DNA of 8,593 nt from Sphingobacterium thalpophilum. Lineage in GTDB: Bacteria > Bacteroidota > Bacteroidia > Flavobacteriales > Flavobacteriaceae. The translations under genes were made by a program, and so were the position numbers. The notes beneath the pieces are model-generated. The model was not told the origin of the DNA, did not search any database, and saw only the letters and a list, made by a program, of their open reading frames with translations. Below are positions 7,046 through 8,593 of the stretch, in pieces. The stretch spans positions 1 to 8,593 of the forward strand of contig CALPOS020000081.1 of the NCBI GenBank assembly GCA_943325255.2. The letters are read 5' to 3'. Within the stretch, counting starts at the first letter, position 1; each line of letters begins with the position of its first letter.

Positions 7046-7608
7046 ATGCCGTTGTAAAAAGATGTTTTGATTTGACAGTTTCACTACTATCATTGGTTGT
7101 TTTTTCACCTTTTATTTTATTTTTTTGGCTTTGTATGCTTATTGAAACAGGGTCGAATGGCTTTTTTTTTCAAAAGAGGGTGGGTCAATATGGTAAATTA
7201 TTTACAATTTACAAGTTACAAACGATCCAACCTGTAACAAATAAAATTTCTAGACTTGGTTTTTTTGTTAGAAAATACAAAATCGACGAACTTCCCCAAT
7301 TGGTAAATGTATTGATAGGCGATATGAGTATCGTTGGGCCACGACCTGATATTCAGGGATATTATGACACACTTGAAGGCGAAAATAGAAAAATTTTGGA
7401 GTTGAAGCCAGGGATAACATGTGAAGCTTCGATTAAATACAAAAACGAATCCGAGCTTCTTGAACAACAAGATGATCCGTTGAACTATAATGACAAGGTA
7501 ATTTTTCCAGATAAAATCCGAATGAATCTAACTTATTACTACAAGCGCAGTTTCAGTGTGGATTTAAAAATAATTTGGGCAACATTTTTTAACATCTATA
7601 AATTTTAA
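7042..7608 (+). CDS. Sugar-phosphate transferase, PglC-like, atypical (second of two)
   Basis: A second monotopic phosphoglycosyltransferase, 188 residues, predicted to load a sugar 1-phosphate onto undecaprenyl phosphate. Residues 9-34 are hydrophobic with a Ser-Pro break (S22-P23), as in the re-entrant helix of Campylobacter PglC. FFFQKRVGQYGKLF (41-54), D82/E83 in KIDELPQLVNV and GDMSIVGPRPD (93-103) are intact. Two things differ from the first copy. YKFRTM is replaced by YKLQTI (57-62) with a very short link to the catalytic pair, and after PRP the sequence is KPGITCEASIKYKNESELL (122-140) instead of RPGLTGLAQING. The latter form is one I recall from Bacteroidota proteins. Position after the PglD-like gene and before the PglE-like gene suggests a bacillosamine-type substrate. 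Stop TAA is at 7606-7608, the end of the overlapping run. Confidence 0.9.
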   Translation: MNAVVKRCFDLTVSLLSLVVFSPFILFFWLCMLIETGSNGFFFQKRVGQYGKLFTIYKLQTIQPVTNKISRLGFFVRKYKIDELPQLVNVLIGDMSIVGPRPDIQGYYDTLEGENRKILELKPGITCEASIKYKNESELLEQQDDPLNYNDKVIFPDKIRMNLTYYYKRSFSVDLKIIWATFFNIYKF

Positions 7609-7632
7609 TGTAAAAACTCTTGGCTGTTGCCT

Positions 7633-7640
7633 TATCTTTG
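7633..7640 (+). promoter_or_regulatory. Putative Bacteroidota -7 box (TATCTTTG)
   Basis: TATCTTTG matches the TAnnTTTG -7 element used by the primary sigma factor of Bacteroidota. It lies in the only other spacer of the window, 24 bases before the aminotransferase ATG, and the leader after it is A-rich. No good TTG -33 element is found at the usual 19-base spacing (about 7611-7613 reads TAA), so strength is uncertain. If real, it gives the aminotransferase and whatever follows a promoter separate from the operon upstream. Confidence 0.5.
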
Positions 7641-7664
7641 TAAACCGAAAATCAATAAAAAATA

Positions 7665-8593
7665 ATGATTGAATCTAAAATTTGGCTTTCTTCTCCGCAT
7701 ATGGGTGGAAGCGAATTAAAGTATATAAATGAAGCTTTTGACACCAATTGGGTTGCTCCATTGGGTCCCAATGTTACGGGCTTTGAAAATGATTTAGAAT
7801 CTTACATTGGTGCACAAAAAAGCGTAGCGGCCCTTAGTTCAGGAACTGCTGCTATTCATTTAGGGCTCGTTTTATTAGATGTAAAAGCGGGCGACGAAGT
7901 AATTTGTCAGAGTTTTACGTTTTCGGCGTCGGCCAATCCGATTTTATATCAAGGAGCGCAACCCATTTTTGTTGACAGTGAAAGCGACACTTGGAACATG
8001 TGTCCAATTGCTTTAGAGGAAGCTATTGTAGATCGGATAAAAAAGGGGAAAAAGCCCAAAGCAATTATTGCTGTTCATTTGTACGGGATGCCTTTCAAAG
8101 TTGATGAAATAAAGACCATTGCAGCTCAATATGGGATTCCGATTTTGGAAGATAGTGCGGAGGCTTTGGGGAGCTCCTACAAGAATCAAAAATGTGGTAC
8201 TTTTGGAGATATTGGCGTACTTTCCTTTAATGGGAATAAGATCATCACTACTTCTGGAGGCGGTGCATTGGTTGCCAGTACCAAAGAATTGAAAGAAAAG
8301 GCCATTTTCTTTGCTACACAGTCAAGAGATCAGGCACCACATTACCAACATTCAGAAATCGGATATAATTATCGTTTGAGTAATATATGTGCTGGTATTG
8401 GACGGGGTCAGATGGAAATTCTAGATCAGCATGTTGCACTTCGAAGAAGTATGCATGATTTTTATGTTGATTATTTCAAGGATTTAGAAGGTGTTTCTGT
8501 TTTTGAAGAACCGAAATCGCACTTCTTTTCGAATCATTGGCTTTCTGCTATTTTGGTGGATCCGTCAAAAACAAATGGCAAGACAAGAGAAGA
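7665..8593 (+). CDS. PglE-like DegT/DnrJ/EryC1/StrS aminotransferase (3' end outside window)
   Basis: A PLP-dependent sugar aminotransferase, 309 codons visible of an expected 370-390. PglE transfers an amino group from glutamate to UDP-2-acetamido-2,6-dideoxy-4-keto-glucose. The opening KIWLSSPHMGGSELKYI (5-21) and WVAPLGP (29-35) resemble the start of Campylobacter PglE as I remember it. SSGTAAIHL (58-66) binds the cofactor phosphate, D163 in LEDSAEALGS would contact the pyridine nitrogen, and K192 in SFNGNKIITTSGGG is the Schiff-base lysine. EIGYNYRLSNICAGIG is the conserved block after it. ATG 7665 is chosen because it sits directly before the conserved N-terminal segment and behind an A-rich leader. 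The gene is separated by 56 bases from the PglC-like gene and has its own putative promoter. Together with the two preceding genes it suggests 2,4-diamino-sugar synthesis. Family certain; 4-keto substrate probable. Confidence 0.93.
   Translation, partial: MIESKIWLSSPHMGGSELKYINEAFDTNWVAPLGPNVTGFENDLESYIGAQKSVAALSSGTAAIHLGLVLLDVKAGDEVICQSFTFSASANPILYQGAQPIFVDSESDTWNMCPIALEEAIVDRIKKGKKPKAIIAVHLYGMPFKVDEIKTIAAQYGIPILEDSAEALGSSYKNQKCGTFGDIGVLSFNGNKIITTSGGGALVASTKELKEKAIFFATQSRDQAPHYQHSEIGYNYRLSNICAGIGRGQMEILDQHVALRRSMHDFYVDYFKDLEGVSVFEEPKSHFFSNHWLSAILVDPSKTNGKTRE

Noticed and set aside
4151..7608. Recent tandem duplication of the two sugar-transferase genes
   Set aside because: The proteins share only family motifs, differ in the C-terminal third, and the codons of the shared motif have diverged, so they look like separate subfamilies.

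Overview
The window is a piece of a surface-polysaccharide or glycoprotein-glycan biosynthesis locus, all on the + strand, most likely from a member of the Bacteroidota close to Flavobacterium. The reasons are the low G+C coding sequence, A-rich start regions without clear Shine-Dalgarno sites, a TAnnTTTG-type -7 box before the last gene, protein sequences that read like flavobacterial homologues, and an intergenic repeat of a kind I recall from flavobacterial genomes. The genus is an inference; no rRNA or housekeeping marker is present.

Layout. Bases 1-660 hold the C-terminal two thirds of GDP-mannose 4,6-dehydratase (gmd), open at the left edge. Bases 661-851 are an intergenic spacer with a G+C-rich, multi-hairpin repeat. 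Bases 852-7608 are a tight run of eight genes. In order they encode a GT4 glycosyltransferase, a CE4-like (polysaccharide deacetylase-like) protein, a sugar-transfer-associated ATP-grasp protein, a WcaJ/PglC-type sugar-phosphate transferase, an N10-formyl-THF formyltransferase-like protein, a PIG-L/LmbE deacetylase, a PglD/NeuD-type acetyltransferase and a second, atypical PglC-type sugar-phosphate transferase. Six of the seven junctions overlap by 4-14 bases and the seventh is a 7-base gap, so this is almost certainly one operon. A putative promoter at 7633-7640 precedes a DegT/PglE-type aminotransferase that starts at 7665 and runs off the right edge.

How the genes may work together. The PglE-like aminotransferase, PglD-like acetyltransferase and second PglC-like transferase together resemble the Campylobacter di-N-acetylbacillosamine branch: 4-amination of a UDP-4-keto-6-deoxy sugar, N-acetylation, then transfer to undecaprenyl phosphate. 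The missing partner, a PglF/CapD-type UDP-GlcNAc 4,6-dehydratase, would be expected just outside the window. The formyltransferase and PIG-L deacetylase are translationally coupled and suggest that an N-acetyl group is removed and replaced by an N-formyl group, or that a 4-amino sugar is formylated. gmd supplies GDP-4-keto-6-deoxy-mannose for a fucose-, rhamnose- or perosamine-type residue. Two initiating phosphoglycosyltransferases within 3.5 kb, a CE4-like/ATP-grasp pair of unknown substrate, and the deacetylate/formylate pair are the least ordinary parts.
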